In this document: one piece after another, positions 8,584 through 19,294 of the stretch
How positions within the stretch are numbered: position 1 is the stretch's first letter
Layout: each line of letters opens with the position of its first letter
Source: Sipunculus nudus
Lineage: Eukaryota; Annelida; Sipuncula; Golfingiida; Sipunculidae
Direction of reading: 5' to 3'
Assembly (NCBI GenBank): GCA_026874595.1
Contig: CM049320.1
Coordinates: 54,155,070 to 54,219,069 of the forward strand
DNA length: 64,000 nt
Translations under genes and position numbers: made by a program
Notes under the pieces: generated by a model
What the model was told of the DNA's origin: nothing
Seen by the model: only the letters and a program-made list of their open reading frames with translations
The model's database searches: none

Positions 8584-8931
8584 TTATGCCTGCATTTCGA
8601 AATGACTTATGATCTTTTGTTCAGCCTTTGTGACTTCGGGAATGTTATGATTTGTACCTTTTCTTCGAGTCAGAGATTGCACGTACCGTTGCGGAGCTTT
8701 CTCGGATTGAATACGGGGTGTTTTGATCCTTCTGCAGCCAAAAATTCTTTGAGAGCTCGGAATCTTTTTCATATTTCTGGTGAATAAATGATTTTTGTGG
8801 TATCTGTACCCTGATTTGAAATCGGTACCGGCCAGTCTTATATATGTATTCTTGGTGGCTGGCATTGTGACCGTGGCAGCATAGACAATGCCGGCTTGAA
8901 GGCATGCTCCGTTAAGGGGGTATTGTTGCAA
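8584..8931 (-). pseudogene. Penelope-like element GIY-YIG endonuclease fragment
   Basis: The minus-strand frame from 8,931 reads YPLNGACLQAGIVYAATVT, then TYIRLAGTDFKSGYRYHKN. This is the pattern of the GIY-YIG nuclease domain at the C-terminus of Penelope-like retroelements: Cys-bearing lead-in, GIVY strand, Y-I-x strand, then F-x-x-x-Y-x-x-H. The second motif is YIR instead of YIG. After a frameshift near 8,760 the continuation ELSKNFWLQKDQNTPYSI (8,758 to about 8,705) matches the usual ELSK-x-x-W-x-L-K-D stretch. Upstream, where the reverse transcriptase should be, the element is cut off by the satellite starting near 8,932. So it is truncated, frameshifted and inactive. Confidence 0.75.
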
Positions 8932-10503
8932 CCACTATTGTAATAACGTTCACTATTGTAATAATTATTACAATAGTGGTTGGTAAGGGCCAGTTTTTGC
9001 CAACCACTATTGTAATAACGGTCACTATTGTAATAATTATTACAATAGTGGTTGATGTTGCAGGCGAAAATTTTTCACAGATTCGTCGAGATTCTTCTAA
9101 ACAAATGATATTCCCGAAAAAAAACACAATTCATACACAGTATGCCCCAAAACGCATCAGATTGTATTTTATATGTTATTACACTAGTGAACTTTATTAC
9201 ATTAGTGACCGTGTCGAGAAACCACTATTGTAATAACGGTCACTATTGTAATAAAAAGTAGCGGCCACCTTTTTTTCACCACTGAAGAAATAATTCTATC
9301 GTCGTTCATCCTGAAATGTCACCATTGTTTTATATTTGTGTTCTGGTGTAAACTGCTAGCGAATTATAGTATTCAAAAGTTGTTATTCACGCTTACGTCA
9401 TTAATTATACCCTATAATGAAATTTATTACAATAGTGAACGTTATTACAATAGTGACCGGGTCGAGCAACCACTATTGTAATAACGGTCACTATTGTAAT
9501 AAAAACTAGCGGCTGCTTTTATCTAACCACTGAAGAAATAATTTTCCTCACTGTTAATCTTGAAATGCCACCATTGATTCATATTTGAGTTCAAGTGTAA
9601 AATGATGAGGAATTATAGTATTCAAACCTTGTAATCCACTCTTACGTCATTAATCATACCTATGTCAAAATTTGTTACAATAGTGAATGTTATTACAATA
9701 ATGGCCAGGTCGAGCAACCACTGTTGTAATAACGGTCACTATTGTAATAAACACTAGCCGTCACCTTTATTTTACCACTGAAGAATTAATTCAATCATCG
9801 TTCATCTTGAAATGTCACCATTGTTTTATATTTGTATTCTGGTGTAAACTGCTAGTGAATTATAATTTTCCAAACGTTGTTATCCACGATTACGTCATTA
9901 ATTATACCTATAACGAAATTTATTACAATAGTGAACATTATTACAATAGTGACCGAGTCGAGCAACCACTATTGTAATAACGGTCACTATTGTAATAAAA
10001 ACTAGCCCCCTCCTTAATTTCATCACTGAGGAAATAATTTCCCTCATTGTTCATCTTGAAATGCACCATTGTTTTTTATATGTGTTCAAGTGTAATATAC
10101 TGTAGAATTGTAGTATTTCAAATGTTACAATCTATCCTTGCGTCATTAATTACACCTATATCGAAATTTATTACAATAGTGAACGTTATTACAATAGTGA
10201 CCGGGTCGAGCAACCACTATTGTAATAACGGTCACTATTGTAATAAAAACTAGCCGTCACCTATATTTCACCACTGAGGAAATAATTTCCCTGATAGTTC
10301 CTCTTGAAATGCCACCATTGTGTTTTTATTTGTGTTCAAGTGTAAAAGGCTGGGGAATTGTAATATTCCAAACGTTGTAGTCCACTCTCACGTAATTAAT
10401 TATACCTATAACGAAATTTATTACAATAGTGAACGTTATTACAATAGTAGCTGGGTCGAGCAACCACTATTGTAATAACGGTCACTATTGTAATAAAAAA
10501 TAG
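8932..10503 (+). repeat. 248-bp palindromic satellite array
   Basis: GTCGAG junction words fall at 9,213, 9,461, 9,709, 9,957, 10,205 and 10,455, i.e. every 248-250 bp. Each junction is flanked by two copies of TTATTACAATAGTG on the left and two of CACTATTGTAATAA on the right, making an imperfect palindrome of about 80 bp. The rest of the unit (CACTGAAGAAATAATT..., GAAATGCCACCATTG, TACGTCATTAATTATACC) is unique within the unit. The same unit occurs in opposite orientation at 13.67, 15.06-17.26, 21.70 and 23.39-24.72 kb. Confidence 0.85.
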
Positions 10504-10609
10504 CAGCCACTTTTATCTCACCACTGAAGAAATAATTTCCTTCTGCGTTCATCTTGAAATACCACCGTTGTTTTATATTTGTTTTCAAGTGTAAAATGTT
10601 TCTTGCATT

Positions 10610-10740
10610 ATGGACTTCATACATTATTACTCTGCTATATAAAACACCTCTCTATCCGTTCCCATTCACCACCTGACGAAGAATCCTGTGTGCCTAGAAA
10701 GCTCGGATTAATAAATTAGTTAATTTATAGAATTTATTTA
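10610..10740 (+). repeat. Copy of the dispersed CTGACGAAG...GAAAGCTC motif repeat
   Basis: ACACCTCTCTATCCGTTCCC, CACCACCTGACGAAGAATCC, CTAGAAAGCTCGGATTAATA. Identical in layout to the copy at 17,612-17,742; followed by an AT microsatellite. Confidence 0.55.
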
Positions 10741-10784
10741 GTTTCTCATATATATATAAATATATATATATACACGGACGCCAC

Positions 10785-10900
10785 TCAGAAAATTTGCCGC
10801 AACTGCATGAATATCGTCATCATCCATATCATGACGTTTTGTCACGGGTCGCTCAGTCCAAAATGTGGCCCTCCGTGGAACAGCATGCGACATGGATAGG
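10785..10900 (-). repeat. Coding-like mobile-element fragment
   Basis: Minus frame gives RRATFWTERPVTKRHDM, acidic DDDD, then AVAANFLSGV (best seen in the duplicate at 17,785-17,900). Related to 7,241-7,520. Family not recognised. Confidence 0.35.
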
Positions 10901-11430
10901 GGATGGGATTGGTAAATGTCGTGTCATCAGTATAATTTACATATGAATAGTGCTGATTGTAAATGTCATAAGACTGGTAACGGTGTTTTATGGGGTATTT
11001 TAAAATCTTAAATTAACAATTTTTAAAATAAATATAGTAGAAATTATACAATAATTATAATTAACAGATGTATAATTAAGCAAAAATTAAGGTTATTAAA
11101 TGTAAATTAATACGTTTTAGGAAAAACAAAACCGTTAAACTGGGCAAATTTACCAGAATTGCATGTTTTCCGCTACATAACGTCGCTCATGACTTTGTAT
11201 ACGTCTTCAAGAAAACTAGACCATTTAAACACATAGTTACATGTTTGTAATCCTCATTCATCAGGTTAAAACAGGGAACGTGTTCCTTATTATTGTATCC
11301 CTAAATAAAGTCGGGATGCTATGGTTTAGACGCGGTCGCGCCGCCGCCGCCTTCGCATCCGCCGCAGAGATTTCTTTCATGCGAGATAAAAATATTTCAC
11401 GATCTTTACCAAACTCGACATGTTCATAGA
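10901..11430. other. Repeat-unit spacer of the 7-kb block
   Basis: AT-rich, then a short GC-rich patch (GGTCGCGCCGCCGCC near 11,333-11,347). Present in both copies of the duplication; the small ORF over the GC patch (11,241-11,429) has a counterpart at 18,239-18,427 but no recognisable motif. Confidence 0.45.
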
Positions 11431-12085
11431 TATGGGTGAAAGGACGAAACCTATTTAAATTGGGTCATGACCTTTACTATGAGATTTACCTTGACCTTGA
11501 ATAGGTTCATGTTTTTGGGAAAATCAGACAAATTATTTAATATCTCAAGAATTCTTGCATGGATTGATCCAAAACTCAAGTTAACCGAAGATCTTAAATA
11601 TTGTGGTCATATACCGGAAACTGGTGGCGCCACCCATTATCCTTTTCTTGTTTTCTTGCCAAATAATATCCCTATCATTGCCACTTTACAGAAGTGTAAG
11701 GATTATAAGTAAAGAAAAAATTGAAAGATTTCTATTATATAATGCATATATAAATATATATGTATATATATATGTTATGGGATTAATGATATTTAAAATG
11801 GGGTCATGACCTTTACTATGACAGTTCCCTTTACCTTAAATATTGCCATATATTGTGGAAACCACACAAAATCATATACATCTCGGTAAGTGATGCATGG
11901 ATTGGTCCAAAAATCAGGTTGAACGACAATTTTGGATAGTGTTGCCTTCTGCAGAAGACAGGTGGCGCCATTTTCTGTCCAGTCAATGCAACTTGTCAGT
12001 ACTGTAAGTATGTTGGTCTGTAATTTGGCATGTACATCCGTTTTGGAAAGTTTTCTCATCAACCAGACAGGTGGCGCTACATACC
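11430..12085 (+). repeat. Degenerate tandem repeat with GGTCATGACC and GGTGGCGCC words
   Basis: GGTCATGACCTTTACTATGA occurs twice (about 11,464 and 11,803), each followed by ACCTTGACCTTGAAT-like or ACCTTAAATATTGCC text and a GGTGGCGCC word (about 11,623 and 11,961), and again GGTGGCGCT near 12,070. Repeat period is about 340 bp. Homologous to 18,430-20,090 in copy 2, where one more partial unit survives. Confidence 0.5.
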
Positions 12086-12904
12086 GTACCCTTTTAATAC
12101 TATAAATTAATTAAACAAAAACGTAATTAAACATATAACACTATAACGGTTATAGCGAATCCCTTACACTGTAAAAAAATGATGACACATCTAATGTTTT
12201 GTACAATACACCAGTGTTATATTTGAATACCCACGTGTATAAAACGTCCGTGTTTATGCAGAAAACACTGGTGTCTACTGATAGACACAAGACGTGCTTT
12301 TACCAACATGTTTAAATGTCCCTTTAAAAGTTACCACAAATGTCTCACTACGTTGTAACAGTTTCAAATGTGTGTAAATGAACTAAAGTATTTTATATAC
12401 ATACACGAATTTCAAGCATTATTGTAAGGGGTCAGTATTTTTTTCCATATGTATTTGCAGTTAAATAATTAATCGGAGATTTGAGGTTTAATAGGTCTTA
12501 TAATGCCCTTCCCTTTATTCATTAATTCATCAGCTCCTATAACATGAACAGTATAAACACCTGGGTGTTTATGAGTGGCTCGATATAAACAGCTTAAGAA
12601 AAATTTGAGTGTTTTATGGTTGACAAGGGTCCAGTGTTTAATGAGATCATGTGATACTGTGAGGCCAGCTGGTGATAGATGCGCTGTTGATTTAAAATGA
12701 TCTACATATTTTGCTTATACTAGCATGCATGTATAGAGACACCCAAACATCCAGTGCACTCAATTTGTATCTAATGTCATTTAGAATGTCTCTATGTGAA
12801 CACAGGTTCGTCTTTATTAATCTTAACAATTATTACATAATATATATTTATTTATTTATATTTATATATCTTTTGTTACAAATGGCAATCTAGCACGCTT
12901 GGCT
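12086..12904. other. Spacer within the 7-kb block
   Basis: No gene is seen. An exact 11-bp inverted pair (ACACCAGTGTT near 12,209 and AACACTGGTGT near 12,262) is present in both block copies. Confidence 0.45.
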
Positions 12905-12976
12905 ATTGTACCAGTACATATCGCAGTTGGGACTTTCACTGGTACGAATCCCAATTGCAATCTGTACTGGTACAAT
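12905..12976. repeat. MITE-like hairpin, 28-base arms
   Basis: 12,905-12,932 and 12,949-12,976 are near-perfect reverse complements (ATTGTACCAGTACA core, a few mismatches) with a 16-base loop. The second block copy has it at 20,904-20,975. An AT/TAA microsatellite follows directly. Confidence 0.6.
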
Positions 12977-13004
12977 TGACAATCATACCAGATTGCTATA
13001 TATT

Positions 13005-13005
13005 G

Positions 13006-13070
<65 letters not shown>
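13005..13070. repeat. (TA)n(TAA)n microsatellite
   Basis: Alternating TA followed by TAA triplets. Longer in the duplicate (21,005-21,109). Generates spurious Tyr-Ile, Asn or Leu ORFs on both strands. Confidence 0.9.
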
Positions 13071-13073
<3 letters not shown>

Positions 13074-13339
13074 TATTTCAATTCCAATTAGTACTTTTGT
13101 CCAAGATGAAGAAATAAAAAATATGTTTAAATATATTTGCCGTGTAGAGTTATCGATAAATAAAATCTCATTTGTAATGCATACATGTTTCACAGACACA
13201 TTACCGTCTTATTTATAGGGCTAAAATTTTCTGGATTATCTCCTAGCAAACTCCTATATTTAAGCTTAAGGTCGTAGGTTAATGTATCTGCATGTGAACT
13301 GACATCAGTGCCACACCAGCACAGGAATTTTCTGATTAG

Positions 13340-13660
13340 ACGAAGTGGTATCCCCGGATAACCGGTAGTATCAAACGGGAGGACCGGGGATGGGGAAATG
13401 GCCCTGTGGGCCTACTTGACTACGCCCCCAATGGTTAGGTTATTATTATCCCCCGCCGCCTCCGTCTGCGGGGCTCATGGAAATGGTCAGCGTCTGTCAG
13501 TCTTTCCGTCGTGCTGTCCGTCCAACCGTCCGTCACAGGTAAGATGGTAACGCAAAAACTCAAACAGAATTTGAAGTACAGACACCAAACTTGCAGCATT
13601 GATGCATCTTATCAAGGGCTAAAACATGGATGACCTTGAAACATTTTTCAAGATAACAGA
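13340..13660 (+). repeat. GTCCGTCC-bearing dispersed repeat
   Basis: GC-rich patch (CCCCCGCCGCCTCCGTCTGC), then TCCGTCGTGCTGTCCGTCC, then AACTTGCAGCATTGATGCAT and ATCAAGGGCT. Repeated at 21,378-21,690. A loosely similar GTCCGTCC stretch is at about 29,860-29,900. This style is common in bivalve genomes (general impression, not a search result). Confidence 0.4.
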
Positions 13661-13666
13661 TATTAC

Positions 13667-13860
13667 AATAGTGACCGTTATTACCATTGTGGTTCCTCGA
13701 CCAGGCCATTATTGTAATAACATTAACTATTGTAATAAATTTCGTTAGAGGTATACTTAATGTCGTCAGAGTGTATTACAACGTTTGGAATGCTCTGATT
13801 TCCCACCATTTTACACTTGAACACAAATACAAAATAATGGTGGCATTTCAGGATGAGCTA
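13667..13860 (-). repeat. Single inverted unit of the 248-bp palindromic satellite
   Basis: ATTACAATAGTGACCGTTAT..., then AACATTAACTATTGTAATAA and CAGAGTGTATTACAACGTTT; reverse orientation to the array at 8.93-10.5 kb. The unit is duplicated at 21,700-21,890. Confidence 0.7.
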
Positions 13861-14020
13861 TGAAGGAAACTAGAATACGGGTAGTCGACAAGCAACAACG
13901 TGTATCCGCCAAAATCAGAGTTGGACGGGTGAAGTAAGGCATGGATTGAGTGGCAAGGAGAAATAGGGTGAGGTGTGTTGCATATGAGCATGGATGTCTG
14001 CAGCCGAAATGTGTATGTAG

Positions 14021-14910
14021 GGTGGCGCCACCTGCCACAAAATCCAGAAAGCTATCGAAGTTGAATAGATATGCAAAAAAAATTAAACCACTACTTGCAT
14101 ATGAGTGATTTTATCCCACAGCAGACAAACAGAAGGGCGCTGTGCAAAAATGTTAAAGGTGGCGCCACCAATTTTGTGTATGATAAAGAGCTATGTAAGA
14201 TCTATACACATGCAAAATTTCAGGAGGATACAGCAAAATAGTCCTGAGATACAAGCCTGGATGTCTGCAGCGTAAACATAAATGTAGGTGGCGCCACCTG
14301 CCACAAAATCCAGAAAACTATCAGAGATGTGTAAATCTGCAAACTTTTAGGCAGATAAGTCAATTACCACTTCCGAGATATAAGTGATTTTATCCCACGG
14401 CAGAGAAACAGACGGACGCTGTGCAGAAATAGTGAAAGGTGGCGCCATCAGTTTTGCGTATGATAAAGACCTTTGTAAGATCTATACACATGTAAAATTT
14501 CAAAAGAATATGTCAATCCAGTCTTTAGATATCAGCCTGTATGTTTGTTGTCTGGACGTGAATGTAGGTGGCGCCACCTGTCATAAAATCAAGAAAGCTA
14601 TCCAGGATGTACACGCATGCAAAATTTCAGGTAGATTAATCCAACCAATGCAGAGATATGTTTGATTTTATCCCAAGGCAGATAAAAAATATGGACGCTG
14701 TGCAAAATTGGTTGCGTGGCGCCACCATTTTAGTGTATGTTATAAAGCTGTCCAAGGGCTACATTTGTGCCAAATTTTTAGCCTGATTGGTCAAATGGTT
14801 CCCGGGATGGGTGGGTTTATTTGTGAAAACAGACACACAAATGGACGCTTGGCACAGAGGAAAGGACAGAGGTCAACCAAAAATGAGGGCGCAGCAGTTC
14901 ACATGTGACC
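14021..14910 (+). repeat. Tandem array built on the 12-bp palindrome GGTGGCGCCACC
   Basis: The palindrome or a 1-2 base variant sits at 14,021, 14,159, 14,287, 14,439, 14,567 and 14,715. Spacings alternate between about 128 and 138-152 bp, so the true unit is about 280 bp with two palindromes. Other unit words are GATTTTATCCCACGGCAGA, GACGGACGCTGTGCA and GTAAGATCTATACACATG. The duplicate at 22,055-23,210 has one more unit. Confidence 0.75.
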
Positions 14911-15059
14911 CGATCATAATCCCGAATTTTAAAAAAAAAATTCCTTCCAGTGGTTAGGGAGGAGTTCTCCGTAAACCTTTGCGGCGGAGGCGGCGACCGA
15001 CTGAAAACATAGTATCCGCAAAACTATGTTTTGGCGGATAGAATTGTTTCTTCAGTGGT

Positions 15060-17260
15060 GAGATTAAAGTGGCCGCTATTTTTATTACAATAGTGACCGT
15101 TATTACAATAGTGGTTGCTCGACCCGGCCACTATTGTAATAACGTTCACTGTTAAAATAAGTTTCTTTATAGGTATAATTAATGACGTAAGAGTGGATAA
15201 CAACGTTTGGGATACTATAATTCGCCAGCAATTTACATCAGAACACCAACATAAAACAAATGTGACATTTCAAGATGAACGATGATAGAATAATTTCTTC
15301 AGTGGCGAGATAAATGTGGCGGGTAGTCACAATAGTGACCGTTTTTACAATAGTGTTTGCTCGACCAGGTTACTAATGTAATAACGTTCACTATTGTAAT
15401 AAAATTCGATATAGGTATAATTAATGACGTAAGAGTGGATTACAAGGTTTGAATACTATATTCCCTCACCATTTTACACTTGAACTCAAAGGCAGCCGCT
15501 AGTTTTTATTGCAATAGTGACCGTTATTACAATAGTGGTTGCCCGACATGGTCACTATTGTAATAACGTTAAATATTGTTATAAATTTCGTTATTGCTAT
15601 AATTAATGATGTAAGAGTGGATTATAAAGTTTGGAAAACTACAATTCTGCAGCATTTTAGACTTAACCACAAATTTAAAACATAGGTGGCATTTCAAGAT
15701 GAAGGACGATAGAATTATTTCTTCAGTGGTGAAATAAAGGTGGCCAATACTTTTTATTTCAATAGTTACCGTTATTACAGTAGTGGTTTCTCGACACGGT
15801 CGCTCATGTAATAAGGCAGCCGCTAGTTTTTATTTCAATAGTGACCATTATTACAATAGTGGTGGCCCGACATGGTCACTATTGTAATAACGTTAACTAT
15901 TGTTATAAATTTCGTTATTGCTATAATTAATGATGTAAGAGTAGATTATAAAGTTTGGAAAACTACAATACTGCAGCATTTTAGACTTAACCACAAATTT
16001 AAAACATAGGTGGCATTTCAAGATGAACGACGATAGAATTATTTCTTCAGTGGTGAAATAAAGGTGGCCAATACTTTTTATTTCAATAGTTACCGTTATT
16101 ACAGTAGTGGTTTCTCGACACGGTCGCTCATGTAATAAGGCAGCCGCTAGTTTTTATTACAATAGTGACCATTATTACAATAGTGGTTGCCCGACATGGT
16201 CACTATTGTAATAACGTTAACTATTGTTATAAATTTCGTTATTGCTATAATTAATGATGTAAGAGTGGATTATAAAGTTTGGAAAACTACAATTCTGCAG
16301 CATTTTAGACTTGAAAACAAATTTAAAACAATGTTGGCATTTCAAGATGAACGACGATAGAATTATCTCTTCAGTGGTGAAATAAAGGTGGCCAATACTT
16401 TTTATTTCAATAGTTACCGTTATTACAGTAGTGGTTTCTCGACACGGTCACTCATGTAATAAAGTTCAATAGTGTAATAACATATAAAATACAACCTAAT
16501 GCTTTTTTTGGGGGGGAGGGGGGGGGGGTACTGAGAATGAATTGTGTGGTTTATTTTGGGGAATGTCATTTGTTTAGAATAATCTCGACGAATCTGGGAA
16601 CAATTTCCGCCTGCAACATCAATCACTATTGTATAAAAAATTATTACAATAGTGGTTGCACTTGCCACCTCTATTGTAATAATTATTACAATGGTGACCG
16701 TTATTACAACTGTGGTTGCTCGACCCGGTCACTTTCGTAATAACGTTTACTATTGTATTAAATTTCGATATAGGTATAATTAATGATGTAAGAGTGAATT
16801 ACAAGGTTTGAATACTATAATCCCTCACCATTTTACACTTGAACTCAAATATGAACCAATGGTGGCATTTCAAGATGAACGACGATAGGATTTTTTCTTC
16901 AGTGGTGAAATAAAGGTGGCCGCTACTTTTTTTATTACAATAGTGACCGTTATTACATTGATGGTTTCTCGACAGGGTCACTAATGTAATAAAGTTCACT
17001 AGTGTAATAACATATAAAATACAATCTGATGCGTTTTGGGGGATACTGAGTATGAATTGTGCGGTTTTATTTTCGGGAATGTCATTTGTTTGGAAGAATC
17101 TCGACGAATCTGGGAAATATTTCATCCTGCAACATCAACCACTATAATATTGTAATAAAAAATTATTACAATAGTGGCTGCATTTGCAACCACTGTTGTA
17201 ATAATTATTACAATAGTGACCGTTATTACAATAGTGGTTGCAACAGGGCATTCTAATTTG
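15060..17260 (-). repeat. Inverted array of the 248-bp palindromic satellite
   Basis: About eight irregular units in the opposite orientation to 8.93-10.5 kb. They are marked by TTTTTATTACAATAGTGACC..GTGGTTGCTCGACC and TTCAAGATGAACGACGATAG. Local sub-duplications make it irregular (15,810-16,140 repeats as 16,140-16,440; 16,531-16,620 as 17,050-17,130). Together with 8.93-10.5 kb it gives the region very large inverted repeats. Confidence 0.8.
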
Positions 17261-17299
17261 TTCCGGCAGTTGCATCCGCTGATTTTCGCTGTGTTGTTG

Positions 17300-17307
17300 T
17301 GTGTATA

Positions 17308-17345
<38 letters not shown>
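17300..17345. repeat. (TA)n microsatellite
   Basis: Alternating AT run between the satellite and the end of block copy 1; longer in copy 2 (24,769-24,821). Confidence 0.9.
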
Positions 17346-17348
<3 letters not shown>

Positions 17349-17611
17349 CAAAACACAGTACACCTATTATTCGTAATGATATTCATGTCGATAATTCATT
17401 TAGCCCATAGCCAATTTAAATCTCCCGATAATTTTCTCCATTCATCTTCCCCATTTAACTGTCTGTGAAAATTGCCTTTTTATTTTGCAATCCTCATTCC
17501 CATATCATATATTATATATAAACGTTAAGGCTTCTTCTGTACCAGAAAGTTGTAATATGCAACCACCGTTGTTTTATATTTGTTTTCAAGTGTAAAATGT
17601 TTCTAGCATTA

Positions 17612-17742
17612 TGGACTTCATACATTATTACTCTGCTATATAAAACACCTCTCTACCCGTTCCCATTCACCACCTGACGAAGAATCCTGTGTGCCTAGAA
17701 AGCTCGGATTAATAAATTAGTTAATTTATAGAATTTATTTAG
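17612..17742 (+). repeat. Copy of the dispersed CTGACGAAG...GAAAGCTC motif repeat
   Basis: Duplicate of 10,610-10,740 with one or two substitutions (CTACCCGTTCCC for CTATCCGTTCCC). Confidence 0.55.
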
Positions 17743-18495
17743 TTTCTCATATATATAAATATATATATATACACACACGCCACTCAGAAAATTTGCCGCA
17801 ACTGCATGAATATCGTCATCATCCATATCATGACGTTTTGTCACGGGTCGCTCAGTCCAAAATGTGGCCCTCCGTGGAACAGCATACGACATGGATAGGG
17901 GATGAGATTGGTAAATGTCGTGTCATCAGTATAATTTACATATGAACAGTGCTGATTGTAAATGTCATAAGACTGGTAACGGTGTTTTATGGGGTATTTT
18001 AAAATCTTAAATTAACAATTTAACAATAAATATAGTAGAAATTATACAAAAATTATAATTAACAGATGTATAATTAAGCAAAAATTAAGGTTATTAAATG
18101 TAAATTAATACGTTCTAGGAAAAACAAAACCGTTAAACTGGGCAAATTTACCAGAAGTGTATGTTTTCCGCTACATAACGTCGTTCATGACTTTGTATAC
18201 GTCTTCAAGAAAACTAGACCATTTAAACACATAGTAACATGTTTGTAATCCTCACTCATAAGGTTAAAACAGGGAACGTGTTTCTTATTATTGTATCCCT
18301 AGATAAAGTCGGGATGCTATGGTTTAGACGCGGTCGCGACGCCGCCGCCTTCGCTACCGCTGCAGAGATTTCTTTCATGCGAGATAAAAATATTTCACGA
18401 TCTTTACCAAACTCGACATGTTCATAGATATGGGTGAAAGGACGAAACCTATTTAAATTGGGTCATGACCTTTACTATGAGATTTACCTTGACCT

Positions 18496-18508
18496 TGAAT
18501 AGGTCCAT
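18496..18508. repeat. Left target-site duplication of the short LINE
   Basis: TGAATAGGTCCAT, repeated exactly at 19,004-19,016. The empty site in block copy 1 (about 11,499-11,511) has one copy of it, with one substitution. Confidence 0.85.
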
Positions 18509-19003
18509 TTTTTTTTACAATATTTATTCAAAAAAGATGATACACACGTACATATACATACATGGCATAACAAAATAAGCGATATACATAAATTAGTACA
18601 GGTACAGACAAAAGTGCATATTTTAGTCTTTCATATTCTTCTGAATGTAATTTTTGTTAAGAATAAAGGAAAATATTTGTTAAGAACAGTTCATCAACAC
18701 CCTCCGCTTGTTCACCAATACCTTTCTAAGTGACAAATAGAGTACACATGAAAGTGAGCTCTTTACATGAGACATATGCACTTAGAAAAAAAAATAATAA
18801 TAAAAAAATAAAATTAAATAAACACTAGAACAAGACACATACGTCGTGGTTAGAATTACGTTGAGATTATGTCCATAATTTGTGACCATTTTTCCATATG
18901 TACATTCAGTTTTCCCTTCATGAAGGCCAAGAGATATTCGATGTTATACACCTCTTTTAGCTTGAACTTTATAATTTCTAACAAATTAGGGTTATCAGGT
19001 CCA
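18509..19003 (-). mobile_element. 5'-truncated LINE insertion (495 bp), minus strand
   Basis: Starts on the plus strand with a T run (the poly(A) tail read backwards), then about 340 bp of 3' UTR, then the C-terminal end of an L1-like ORF2. It is flanked by a 13-bp exact duplication and is absent from the same place in block copy 1. The structure is that of target-primed reverse transcription with severe 5' truncation. The inserted sequence is not a relative close enough to align with the 3' end of the LINE at 37.4-40.5 kb. Confidence 0.9.
18856..19002 (-). pseudogene. C-terminal end of L1-like ORF2 (48 codons and stop)
   Basis: Open from the truncation point to TAA at 18,856. The last residues are LAFMKGKLNVHMEKWSQIMD and IIST; a Trp near the C-terminus in a K-W-x-x-hydrophobic context is usual for this clade. 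Too short to have any activity. Confidence 0.7.
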
Positions 19004-19016
19004 TGAATAGGTCCAT
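19004..19016. repeat. Right target-site duplication of the short LINE
   Basis: Second copy of TGAATAGGTCCAT; sequence after it resumes the homology with copy 1 (ATGTTTTTGGGAAAATCAG). Confidence 0.85.
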
Positions 19017-19248
19017 GTTTTTGGGAAAATCAGACAAATTCTTCAATATCTCAAGAATTCTTGCATGGATTGATCCAAAACTCAAGTTAACAGAAGATCT
19101 TAAATATTGTGGTCATATACCGGAAACTGGTGGCGCCACCCATTATCCTTTCCTTGTTTTCTTGCCAAATAATATCCCTATCATTGCCACTTTACAGTAG
19201 TGTAAGGATTATAAGTAAAGAAAAAATTGACAGATTTCTATTATATAA

Positions 19249-19294
<46 letters not shown>

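Larger units (their letters stand above)
10561..17561 (+). repeat. Copy 1 of a tandem ~7-kb duplication
   Basis: From ACCACCGTTGTTTTATATTT at 10,561 to TTGTAATATGCA at 17,561. The same order of parts restarts at 17,562: motif repeat, AT run, GC-rich fragment, GGTGGCGCC repeats, hairpin, microsatellite, GTCCGTCC block, GGTGGCGCCACC array and inverted 248-bp satellite. The two copies differ by scattered substitutions and a few indels. Compared with copy 2, copy 1 lacks the LINE at 18,509-19,003 and about 455 bp corresponding to roughly 19,559-20,014. It has about 0.5 kb extra satellite material at about 16,617-17,130. No protein-coding gene is supported inside. Confidence 0.85.

Noticed and set aside
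8912-9233. ORFs rich in TTIVIIITIV inside the satellites (also 10,047-10,253, 16,423-17,256, 24,458-24,724)
   Set aside because: They come from the ATTGTAATAA/TTATTACAAT words of the 248-bp satellite, not from coding constraint.
14384-15000. ORFs in the GGTGGCGCCACC array (14,384-14,908; 22,139-23,216)
   Set aside because: They recur with each repeat unit, shift frame between copies and show no conserved protein motif.
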